From NCBI GenBank assembly GCA_902492935.1, contig CABUNJ010000026.1, positions 1 through 35,173 of the forward strand: DNA of 35,173 nucleotides. Direction: 5' to 3'. The stretch comes from an uncultured Collinsella sp. (lineage in GTDB: Bacteria > Actinomycetota > Coriobacteriia > Coriobacteriales > Coriobacteriaceae). Every line of letters starts with the position of its first letter. The stretch's first letter is position 1. This document shows positions 1 to 7,921 of the stretch, in pieces. The notes under the pieces are model-generated. The model saw only the letters and a program-made list of their open reading frames with translations, searched no databases and had not been told where the DNA came from. The position numbers and the translations under genes were made by a program.

Positions 1-26
1 GGCCCGTGGGTTATACCCTAAGAGCA

Positions 27-49
27 AACCACCCTTTTTAAGGGTGGTT
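27..49. other. Perfect 10-bp hairpin at the left edge of the IS remnant
   Basis: AACCACCCTT (27-36) and AAGGGTGGTT (40-49) form a perfect stem around a three-base loop. No T-run follows on the plus strand. It may be a terminator of the gene to the left, or a hairpin inside the IS end that blocks outside transcription into the transposase. Confidence 0.4.
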
Positions 50-111
50 CTGATTCTTGAAAGGGAGGGGACACCGCCTAGAATTCGTCGTTGGAGTAAT
101 GAAGGTGACGA

Positions 112-1141
112 ATGGAAGGAAAGGCGATGCCCCAAGAAGAGAGTGTACTGCGCCTCGGCCGCGACGAGGCCCTCGAGGCGGCGAGGCTTTGGCAGGAGTG
201 CGGCGACGCGCGCGAGTTCGCGTGCAGGGTGCTGGGCGGCGTGATGAACGCGCTGATGGACTCCGAGGCCCAGCAGATGTGCGGCGCGAGCCGCAACGAG
301 CGCAGCGACGGCAGGGAGAACAGCCGCAACGGCTACCGCCCCAGGTCGCTCAAGACCGCCGTGGGCGACGTGGAGCTCGAGATACCCAAGCTCAGGCACG
401 GCACCTACTACCCCGAGGGCATGCTCGCGCGATGGTCGCGCGTCGACACCTCGGTGGCCGCCCTCGTGCAGGAGATGTACGTGTGCGGCGTGTCCACCCG
501 CAAGGTCGAGCGCGTGGCGTCCAGGCTGGGCATATCCTCGCTGTCGAGCTCGGAGGTCTCGAGCCTCTGCTCCGACCTCGACGCCGAGGTGGCGGAGTTC
601 CGCCGCCGCGACCTTTCGGGCACGCCGTGCTGCCACCTGTGGCTCGACGCCACCTACATGAGCTGCAGGGTCGGCTCGTCGGTCGTCTCGCAGGGCGTCG
701 TGACCGCGATCGGGCTGGGCGCCGACGGGCGCAAGCACTTCCTGGGCTGCGACGTGGTCGACACCGAGAGCGAGGACTCCTGGGCGGCGTTCCTCGGCGG
801 CCTGCGCGAGCGCGGGCTGGCCGGCGTCCGCCTCGTGGTCTCCGACAGCCACGCCGGGCTCGTGGCCGCAGTCTCGCGCCTGTTCCAGGGCTGCGCCTGG
901 CAGCGCTGCGTGACGCACCTGCAGCGCAACCTCCAGAGCGCCTGCTCGGGCAGGCCCGAGGACTCCAAGGCGGCCGTCAGGGACCTCGTGCGCGCCGCGG
1001 TCTACCAGGACGACCCCGACCTCGCGCGCTGCGTGTGGGCCGAGGCCCGCCCCGACAGAGGGGAGGCGCCGCGCGCTCGGGCGGCGCGCCGGGGAGATAG
1101 TGGACGAGATAGTCGAGAGGCGCGGTCTCAAGAAGGAGTAA
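112..1141 (+). pseudogene. IS256-family (Mutator-type) transposase, internally deleted
   Basis: The first ~313 residues read as an IS256-type DDE transposase: the N-terminal region, the first catalytic Asp in LWLDATY (D179), the second in VVSDSHAGL (D245), and the downstream RC..H signature (C266, H269). After EARP (about 1050) the frame becomes alanine/arginine-rich nonsense. A shift of one base from 1052 gives a sensible C-terminus ending GLKKE and TAA at 1139-1141. The block between, which in this family carries the conserved NPLERLNRE-type motif and the third catalytic residue (Glu), is absent. I infer an internal deletion plus frame change, so the enzyme should be inactive. A second in-frame ATG at 127 is an alternative start. 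Confidence 0.8.
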
Positions 1142-1281
1142 CATCGGGACTTGCAGCGACGGACCTCAGGACGCTCTTACACCACGTCTGCGCGCGCGAC
1201 CCATAAACCGAATTTCGGCAACAAAACCGCAGGTCGCGGATGCCTAAAACAGGGGCCTAGTCGACAGATCTCGGTTTTTCA

Positions 1282-1426
1282 CCGCACTTCCGGAAACGCT
1301 CGACGGAAGTATGCGGCAAATTTCGGAACCCTCGAGCACATCGCCCTTTTCATGTAAAGAAACCGCAGGTAGAAGCGTTGCTACTATCCGGCGTGGTCGG
1401 CATATCAACAATTTTCCGCATACTTC
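1282..1426. repeat. Repeated CCGCATACTTC motif and inverted repeats upstream of pelD
   Basis: GAAGTATGCGG (1306-1316) recurs inverted as CCGCATACTTC (1416-1426). Extended to 17 bp (1306-1322 against 1410-1426) there is one mismatch. A related shorter copy, CCGCACTTCCG, lies at 1282-1292 and pairs with 1304-1316 into a hairpin. Two short direct repeats also occur: AATTTCGG at 1211-1218 and 1319-1326, and AAACCGCAGGT at 1224-1234 and 1360-1370. The region 1207-1513 holds no plausible gene. It could contain operator sites for the downstream operon or a decayed repeat element. Confidence 0.55.
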
Positions 1427-1513
1427 AGGATTGAGCACTCATTTTGCACTCTCGAAGTCCCCTCATTCCCTAAAAAAGTTCTTAAAACAGCCTTAAAGGC
1501 GCTCCAGCTCGCG

Positions 1514-1544
1514 TTGACAGCGTAAAATACGCATGTTTGACTAT
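1514..1544 (+). promoter_or_regulatory. Probable promoter of the Pel-like operon
   Basis: A consensus -35 hexamer TTGACA lies at 1514-1519. The best -10 candidate is GACTAT (1539-1544), with a long 19-bp spacer; the -10 is weak. A purine-rich ribosome site AGGGGAGGGG (1561-1570) lies six bases before the pelD ATG. Confidence 0.5.
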
Positions 1545-1576
1545 GACAAAAGTGGTTTTTAGGGGAGGGGTACGCC

Positions 1577-3715
1577 ATGGAGGTGCTGGTTGTTGGCAAC
1601 ACCGCATATGTTGACGATGATTTTTGTGCCAAGGCGTTCCCCGGGGACCATGTCCAGGTCGTCGCTGCCGCGGAAGCGCGCTGCGATGAGTCGTCGCCCC
1701 ATGCCTCGTGGAAAGAGCTTCTGCAACACCTGGATCAGGCCTATGAGTTCGACCGCGTGGTCTATCTTTCTAATTACCTTACCCCGCATATCGATAGCGT
1801 GGGCGATATCGAGCTGCTGCGTTCGGTCTTTCGCGCGTGCATGGGTCGCCGGATCCAGCTGTTGTATATAGCAGGTCCCGCAGGTGCCGAGGGTGCTGCC
1901 GAGGCCGCGGGGCGAACGGGCAAGGGCATTATTGCCCGCGCGGCAAACGACCTTTGCCGCTACTACGCTGCTCGCGAGGGCGTTCAGACCAAGATCCTGC
2001 GTGTGCCGTTCCTGTATACTGCGTCTGCCGCGCTGGAGGACCCGTTTTTGGTGCCGCTGTTCGACGCGTGCTCAACCGGATCAGTCGCTCTGCAGGGCGC
2101 GCAGGATGCGGCGTTTCCCTTGCTGTGTGCCGAGGAGCTTGCGGTGCTGGTACGCCGTATCTTCGACAGCTGGGATGGTAACTTTGAGACGCTCGACGTT
2201 GCCGATGCCTTCCATCACGTGGCGGGTGAGGTGGGGGACGCCCTCAAGGCGTTGTTCCCCGGCCTTGCCGTTGCCTATGGCGATTCTGCCGGCTACAACC
2301 TGCCCGCCAACGACGTCGCTCGCGTGCGCTATGGCTGGTTTCAGCGCTACGACTTGCTGCGCGATCTTTCGACCATTCAAGCGCGTTGGGATGCTGGCCG
2401 CGCAAAGAAGGTCAACCCCTTGCGCGCCGCCATCGACCGCATCCAGATGCGCTCGCTGCCCATTAAATGCCTGGAGACGGGCGTTGCTTGGGTCCTGTTC
2501 GAGGTGCTGGAGCACCTGTTCTCACAATCGGCCCAGCTCAACGTGCTCGATTATCGCCTGCTCTACGTGGTGCTGATTGCCACGCTGTATGGCTTGGACT
2601 TTGGCCTGGTTGCGGCGCTGCTGGCGTCGGTGGGTTTGACCGCGAGCTACTTTACTCAGTACGGCTATACCTTCCAGGGTCTCTTTTACGAGCCGTCCAA
2701 CTGGCTGCCGTTTATTGCGTACTTTGTGGTGGGTGCCGTGTGCGGCTATGTGCAGCTACGCAACAGCGAGGCCATTAGGGCGGAGCGCGATCAAAACGAG
2801 CTCGTGCGCAACCGCAATACGTTTCTTACGCAGCTCTACCACGACGCGATCGAGGACAAGCGCGCGTACAGGCGCCAGATCGTGGGTCGCCACGACAGCT
2901 TTGGCAAGATCTTTGCCGTGACGCAGGAGCTTGACGTACTCAACCCACGCGACATCTATCGCAAGTGCTGCGAGCTTTTGGGCGAGATCCTCGAGAACGA
3001 TTCAGTGGCGATCTACCATGTTTCGGGTGGGGCATTTGCACGCCTGGTGGCAGCAAGTCCCGCGATTGCCGAAGATGTCGCGCGCTCGCTCACGCTTGAG
3101 CAACTTGCACCTCTTTTGGGCGACGGGGGTCGTTCGAACCTATGGGTGAACCGCGAGCTGACGCCGGGGCTTCCCATGTTTGGATACACGATCGAGCGCG
3201 ACGGGGCACCCGCCGTGTTGATCTTTGTGCGTCATGCGGCCGAAAACCAAATGACCCTCTATTATCAGAACCTGTTCCGCATCTTGTGCGGCCTGGTCGA
3301 AAGCGCGCTGGGCCGTGCCTTTGACTATGAGGCGGTGGCGCAGGATAAACGCTGCGTTGACGGCACTTGCGTGCTCAAGCAGGCTGCCTTTGGCCAAGAG
3401 CTCGCGGCGGAGCAGGCGCTGGCAGATAGCAAGATGGGGAGTTATTTGCTCCTGCGCGTGGTACCGGGCATGGAGCCTGTCGGCGAGCTGGTGGGCGCAA
3501 TTGGGTCGGCAATCCGCGAGAGCGACGCGGCGGGCTTGGTCGACGGCGACGTGCTCTACCTGCTTATGCGCCAGGCAAAGGCGTGCGATCTGCCCATTAT
3601 CCGCGAGCGCCTGAGCGTAAAACAGATTGCGGTGGAACCCGTCGACGGCGAGGACATCGTGGAGCTGCTGCAGCACATCTCTTACACCGGTGACGGTGAG
3701 GGGGGTGCCGCTTGA
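1577..3715 (+). CDS. pelD: PelD-like c-di-GMP receptor with N-terminal SDR-like domain
   Basis: This 712-residue protein is probably the membrane regulator of a Pel-type polysaccharide synthase. Residues 1-~290 resemble a short-chain dehydrogenase/epimerase (VLVVGNTAYV at the start; KILRVPFLY later), but the usual Tyr-x3-Lys pair is not evident, so it may be a non-catalytic fold. Residues ~298-390 contain about four hydrophobic segments, then a charged coiled linker, a GAF-like region and a degenerate GGDEF domain. There RESD (R647-D650) keeps the RxxD inhibitory-site pattern, while the GGDEF signature is replaced by a sequence around LVDGDVLYL. That is the pattern by which Pseudomonas PelD binds c-di-GMP without making it. 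R676/R678 lie near where a second ligand Arg would be expected. It is the first of eight tightly linked genes. The PelD call rests on architecture and on the pelE-A-F-G genes that follow. Confidence 0.8.
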   Translation: MEVLVVGNTAYVDDDFCAKAFPGDHVQVVAAAEARCDESSPHASWKELLQHLDQAYEFDRVVYLSNYLTPHIDSVGDIELLRSVFRACMGRRIQLLYIAGPAGAEGAAEAAGRTGKGIIARAANDLCRYYAAREGVQTKILRVPFLYTASAALEDPFLVPLFDACSTGSVALQGAQDAAFPLLCAEELAVLVRRIFDSWDGNFETLDVADAFHHVAGEVGDALKALFPGLAVAYGDSAGYNLPANDVARVRYGWFQRYDLLRDLSTIQARWDAGRAKKVNPLRAAIDRIQMRSLPIKCLETGVAWVLFEVLEHLFSQSAQLNVLDYRLLYVVLIATLYGLDFGLVAALLASVGLTASYFTQYGYTFQGLFYEPSNWLPFIAYFVVGAVCGYVQLRNSEAIRAERDQNELVRNRNTFLTQLYHDAIEDKRAYRRQIVGRHDSFGKIFAVTQELDVLNPRDIYRKCCELLGEILENDSVAIYHVSGGAFARLVAASPAIAEDVARSLTLEQLAPLLGDGGRSNLWVNRELTPGLPMFGYTIERDGAPAVLIFVRHAAENQMTLYYQNLFRILCGLVESALGRAFDYEAVAQDKRCVDGTCVLKQAAFGQELAAEQALADSKMGSYLLLRVVPGMEPVGELVGAIGSAIRESDAAGLVDGDVLYLLMRQAKACDLPIIRERLSVKQIAVEPVDGEDIVELLQHISYTGDGEGGAA

Positions 3716-4617
3716 TCTCGCTTGTCGTTGCTGCCGTCTTGCTGCTGATTCATGCGCTGGTTTGCCTGATGCTGTGGACGCTCATGAAGCTGGGCCTGCT
3801 GCCGGTGCGCGGGCACATGCTGGCTGTGATAGTGCTGGTGCCGCTGTGGGGCCCGTTGTTGGTGGTTCTGCTATCGGTCCGCAGCGCGATGTTTGGCGAG
3901 GGGCTGAAAGAGTCTGCGCTGGAGTCGCTGCGCTTCAACGACGACCTGCATCGCAGCATCCTAGTGCACGAACGTGATGCCGATGCAGGCGTAGTGCCGC
4001 TCGAGGAGGCGCTCATCGTCAACGACCCGGCATACCGGCGCCGCCTAATGCTCTCCATGCTCACCGAGGAGCCCGACGCGTACCTGGCGCAGCTGCAGGC
4101 GGCTAAGCTTAACGACGACGTTGAGGTGGCGCACTATGCCGCGACGGCGGTGGCGCAGATCTCCAAGGAGTCCGACCTTAAACTGCAGCAGTTGGAGCGT
4201 GCCTTTAAGACGGACCCGAGCGCGCAAAACCTCAACGAATACTGTGATTTTCTTGGTGAATACTTGGGCTCGGGTTTGGCTGAGGGGCGCGTGGCTCAGA
4301 TTCAGCGCCAACAGTACGCGCGCCTGCTTGCGCGTCGCTGCGAGCGCGAGGATACCCTTGAGCTGCGCATTCGATACGCGACGGCGCTGGCCGATGTCGG
4401 ACAGATCGACGAGGCACAGGCCGTGACCGATCAGTTGGTTCTCGACGTGCCCGAGGAGCAGGAGGTTTGGATGCTTTGCCTGCGCCTTGCCGTGATGCGC
4501 CGCGACGGTGACGAAGTTCACCGTGTGATCGATGCGATTGACAAGCAACATGTGTATTTGAGCGCCGACAACCGCGAAAAGTTGGCGTTTTGGCGCGACG
4601 GGGAGGAGGCCAGATGA
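3712..4617 (+). CDS. pelE: PelE-like membrane/TPR protein
   Basis: The 301-residue product starts at TTG (3712), overlapping the pelD stop by four bases after a GAGGGGGG-type ribosome site. Two hydrophobic helices occupy roughly residues 3-25 and 35-56. The remainder is helical and charged with TPR-like repeats (for example ALADVGQIDEAQAV). This is the topology of PelE, an inner-membrane TPR partner of the Pel synthase complex. Sequence conservation in PelE is low, so the call depends on architecture and position between pelD and pelA. Confidence 0.72.
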   Translation: MISLVVAAVLLLIHALVCLMLWTLMKLGLLPVRGHMLAVIVLVPLWGPLLVVLLSVRSAMFGEGLKESALESLRFNDDLHRSILVHERDADAGVVPLEEALIVNDPAYRRRLMLSMLTEEPDAYLAQLQAAKLNDDVEVAHYAATAVAQISKESDLKLQQLERAFKTDPSAQNLNEYCDFLGEYLGSGLAEGRVAQIQRQQYARLLARRCEREDTLELRIRYATALADVGQIDEAQAVTDQLVLDVPEEQEVWMLCLRLAVMRRDGDEVHRVIDAIDKQHVYLSADNREKLAFWRDGEEAR

Positions 4618-6494
4618 GCGTGGCGCAACATATCCGCGACCGAGCAGGCCGCTTTCGTTGGATGGGACTCCTCGTGGTGTGGGCTGTTTTTATCGTCATG
4701 GCCGCCGTGTTGCTGGTGGAGCGTGCCGGCGTGCAGTACAGTGCGGGCCAGCATAAGCTGGGGATGCTGGCCGCCAACGATGCGGTGCCGGCCTCCTCGG
4801 CAATCTTTGGCCAAAAGCCCACGTGCCTGGTCATTACCGATTCGGATCAAGATGGCGTCGACGACGTTAAAGACCAGTTCGACCAGATTTTGCTGGACAT
4901 GAAGATCGCTCATCGCGATGTCGATATTGCCACCGACGGTGCGGACGCAATCCCATCGCTCACGTCGTTTGATCGCGTGATTGTGCTTATGCCCTCGCTT
5001 GACGGACTGGGTACGCATCTGACCGATCTGATGAGTTGGGTGAGTGCGGGCGGCTCGCTCATGCTGGGCATGACGCCAGATAACTCGAACTACTTGCAGG
5101 CTATTGCTTCCAAGCTTGGGATCGAATCGGCCGGATGTGACTATGCGACAGCCGAAAGTATCGTTCCGAGCGAGGACTTTATGTTGGGCGGAGGAGAGCG
5201 CTACGAGTTCTCGAATCCCTTCGATTCTTCGCTTTCGGTTTCATTGCGCGAAACGGCGCACGTATGGGCAAAGACCGGTGACGCGGGCACGCCGCTCATT
5301 TGGTCTAACGATTGCGGCAGTGGTCACACCGTGGTGTGCAACATTGGTATCTACGACAAGGTCATGCGTGGGTTCTATGCTTCGGCCATAAGCTTGCTGG
5401 GTGATACCACGGCCTATCCGGTCATCAACAGCGCCGTGTTCTATTTGGACGATTTTCCCAGCCCCGTGCCCTCGGGCGATGGTACTTATATCAAGCGTGA
5501 CTACGGCCTTTCCATTGCGGATTTTTACACCAAGGTCTGGTGGCCCGACCTGCAAAAGCTCGCGCAAAAATACGGCATTCGCTATACCGGCGTGATGATC
5601 GAAAACTACGAGGACGCGGTCAACCAGATCGAGCCCGCGCGCCAACCCGATACCACGCAGTTCCGCTATTTTGGCGGCATGCTGCTGCAGATGGGCGGCG
5701 AGCTGGGCTTTCACGGCTACAACCATCAGCCTCTGGCGCTCTGGGACACCGACTACGGCACGCTGTACGACTACAAGACCTGGAAGAACAAAGAGACGCT
5801 CGTCGCTTCGCTCAACGAACTTATCGCGTTTCAGGACGAGGTCCTGCCCAATGCTCATGGCTCGGTTTACGTGCCGCCGTCGAATATCCTTTCGGCCCGC
5901 GCGCGCAAGCTTATCGGTACCGATGTTCCGCGCATTAAGACCATTGCCAGTACGTACTTTGAGGACGGCACCGACCTGCCGTACGTGCAGGAGTTTGGCG
6001 TGGCGAGCGATGGCATTGTGGAGCAGCCACGTATTGTTTCGGGCGGCATGGTCGACGATTCCTATATGCGCCTGGCAGCCGTGTCCGAGCTCAACATGCA
6101 CTATGTGAGCACGCACTTTATGCACCCGGACGACCTTTTGGACCCCGATCGCGGAGCCAAGGAGGGCTGGGAGGTCTACAAGGGCGGCCTGGTCGACTTC
6201 CTGGAGTGGCTTACCAAATCCGCGTCCGACCTGCGGCACCAGACGGCGTCGGAGTGCTCCGGTGCCATCCAGCGTTTTTCGTCCGTGACGGTGAGCGTGG
6301 ATACCAGCGCGGATGCCTGGACGCTCAGCCTGGGCAATTTCTACGACGAGGCATGGCTCATGTTCCGCGCCAATAATGGCGAGCCGGGTGCGGTGACGGG
6401 TGGCGAACTGACGCACCTTACGGGCAATCTGTATCTGCTCAAGGCAAATGATAAGACCGTGACGATCGAGCGCAAGGAGGGTGGCGATAAATGA
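4614..6494 (+). CDS. pelA: PelA-like membrane-anchored polysaccharide deacetylase (DUF2194-type)
   Basis: The ATG at 4614 overlaps the pelE stop by four bases and has GGGGAGGAGG just upstream, so it is preferred to a TTG at 4590. The 626-residue product has one N-terminal membrane anchor (about residues 16-35), an extracytoplasmic N-terminal domain, and a deacetylase-like domain with YLDDFPSP (D279, D280) and the metal-type motif HGYNH (H367, H371). Pel polysaccharide is partly de-N-acetylated GalNAc-rich polymer, and PelA performs the deacetylation. Pseudomonas PelA also carries a glycoside hydrolase domain, which I do not see here. Deacetylase-only PelA is known from Gram-positive pel operons. 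No separate hydrolase gene is visible in the window. Confidence 0.8.
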   Translation: MSVAQHIRDRAGRFRWMGLLVVWAVFIVMAAVLLVERAGVQYSAGQHKLGMLAANDAVPASSAIFGQKPTCLVITDSDQDGVDDVKDQFDQILLDMKIAHRDVDIATDGADAIPSLTSFDRVIVLMPSLDGLGTHLTDLMSWVSAGGSLMLGMTPDNSNYLQAIASKLGIESAGCDYATAESIVPSEDFMLGGGERYEFSNPFDSSLSVSLRETAHVWAKTGDAGTPLIWSNDCGSGHTVVCNIGIYDKVMRGFYASAISLLGDTTAYPVINSAVFYLDDFPSPVPSGDGTYIKRDYGLSIADFYTKVWWPDLQKLAQKYGIRYTGVMIENYEDAVNQIEPARQPDTTQFRYFGGMLLQMGGELGFHGYNHQPLALWDTDYGTLYDYKTWKNKETLVASLNELIAFQDEVLPNAHGSVYVPPSNILSARARKLIGTDVPRIKTIASTYFEDGTDLPYVQEFGVASDGIVEQPRIVSGGMVDDSYMRLAAVSELNMHYVSTHFMHPDDLLDPDRGAKEGWEVYKGGLVDFLEWLTKSASDLRHQTASECSGAIQRFSSVTVSVDTSADAWTLSLGNFYDEAWLMFRANNGEPGAVTGGELTHLTGNLYLLKANDKTVTIERKEGGDK

Positions 6495-7918
6495 GAATCT
6501 GCTTGGTACTCGAGGGCTGCTACCCCTATGTGCACGGCGGCGTATCTACCTGGATGCATGGCTACATTACGGCCATGCCCGAGCACGAGTTTGTGCTGTG
6601 GGTGATCGGCGCGCATGCTGCCGACCGTGGCAAGTTTGTCTACGAGCTGCCCGTCAACGTGGTCGAGGTGCACGAGGTGTTCTTGGACGATGCCCTGCGG
6701 CTTTCGGGCGAGCAACATGAAGCCAGTTTTAACGACCGTGAGCGCGAGGCGCTACGCCGTCTGGTGTCGCTCTCCAATCCGGACTGGGACGTGTTATTCG
6801 ATATCTTCCACCGCCGTCGCGTGCATCCGCTCTCGTTTTTGCAGAGCCGCACGTTTATGGATATCTTTCGCGACGTGTGTCTGGCCGAGTATCCCTACAC
6901 GCCCTTTGCCGATGCATTCCACACCATGCGCTCCATGTTGCTGCCCGTGCTCTACCTGTTGGGCAGCGAGGTGCCGGTGGCCGATGTGTACCACGCCATC
7001 TCGACCGGCTACGGTGGCCTGCTCGCCTGCCTGGGCTCAAGCGTTCACCATGCGCCGGTGCTGCTGACCGAGCATGGCATCTATACCCGCGAGCGCGAGG
7101 AAGAGATCATTCGTGCCGATTGGGTGGTGCCGTCGTTTAAGGACCGCTGGATTCGCTTTTTCTACCTGCTTTCGGAGGAGATCTACCGCCGCGCCTTCCG
7201 CGTGACGAGTTTGTTCCATAACGCCCGCAAGACGCAGATTGATATGGGCTGCGATGCGGACAAATGCCTGGTCATCCCCAACGGTATCCAGTTCGATCGC
7301 TTTAAGGATATTCCCTTAAAGACCGATGACGGCTGGGTGGACATTGGCGCGGTGGTGCGCCTGGCGCCCATCAAGGACGTCAAGACCATGATCTATGCCT
7401 TCTTTGAGCTGCACGAGCGCCTGCCCAAGGTGCGCCTGCACATCATGGGCGGCGTGGACGACGAGGAGTACGGCGCCGAGTGCCACGCGTTGGTCGATAC
7501 CCTGGGCGTGCGCGACCTGATCTTTACCGGCCGCGTCAACGTGGTCGAGTACATGGAAAAGCTCGACTTTACCATTTTGACGAGCATCTCCGAGGGCCAG
7601 CCGCTCAGCGTGCTAGAGTCCCTTGCAGCGCGCCGTCCCTGCGTGACGACCGAGGTGGGCTGCTGCCGCGAGCTGCTCGAAGGCGCCCCGGGCGATGACT
7701 TTGGCGTGTCGGGTTTTGTGACGCCGCCAATGTATCGCAAGGGCTTGGCCGATGCCATGGAACGCATGTGCACAAGCCGCGCTCGTCGCATTGAGATGGG
7801 GGAGCGCGGCCAGCGTCGCGTTGCCACGTACTTCTTGCACGAGCAGATGCTCGCCAACTATCGCGCGCTGTACGACGAGACGGCGCAAGCGTTTGACCTG
7901 CCCAGAGAGGGGGAGTAG
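6491..7918 (+). CDS. pelF: PelF-like GT4 glycosyltransferase
   Basis: The start overlaps the pelA stop (ATGA). The 475-residue product opens with RICLVLEGCYPYVHGGVS, the hallmark of the DUF3492 domain in PelF. A GT-B fold group 1 (GT4) domain follows: VIPNGI (donor-domain entry), a GRVNVVEYM strand, and the EX7E motif in SEGQPLSVLE (E368 and E376). PelF is the cytoplasmic enzyme that polymerises Pel from UDP-hexosamine donors and works with PelD, PelE and PelG. Length and motifs are normal for the family. It is the most diagnostic gene of the locus. Confidence 0.92.
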   Translation: MRICLVLEGCYPYVHGGVSTWMHGYITAMPEHEFVLWVIGAHAADRGKFVYELPVNVVEVHEVFLDDALRLSGEQHEASFNDREREALRRLVSLSNPDWDVLFDIFHRRRVHPLSFLQSRTFMDIFRDVCLAEYPYTPFADAFHTMRSMLLPVLYLLGSEVPVADVYHAISTGYGGLLACLGSSVHHAPVLLTEHGIYTREREEEIIRADWVVPSFKDRWIRFFYLLSEEIYRRAFRVTSLFHNARKTQIDMGCDADKCLVIPNGIQFDRFKDIPLKTDDGWVDIGAVVRLAPIKDVKTMIYAFFELHERLPKVRLHIMGGVDDEEYGAECHALVDTLGVRDLIFTGRVNVVEYMEKLDFTILTSISEGQPLSVLESLAARRPCVTTEVGCCRELLEGAPGDDFGVSGFVTPPMYRKGLADAMERMCTSRARRIEMGERGQRRVATYFLHEQMLANYRALYDETAQAFDLPREGE

Positions 7919-7921
7919 CCG

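Larger units (their letters stand above)
19..1203 (+). mobile_element. Degenerate IS256-family insertion sequence (remnant)
   Basis: A transposase pseudogene fills most of this stretch. Near the left side TAAGAGC (19-25) is matched in inverted orientation by GCTCTTA (1173-1179), and the sequence to about 1203 (TTACACCACG followed by CG repeats) resembles the right ends of IS256-type elements. The inverted match is short and the outermost left end may lie outside the window, so the borders are approximate. No target duplication could be confirmed. The element sits directly upstream of the regulatory region of the Pel-like operon. Confidence 0.5.
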
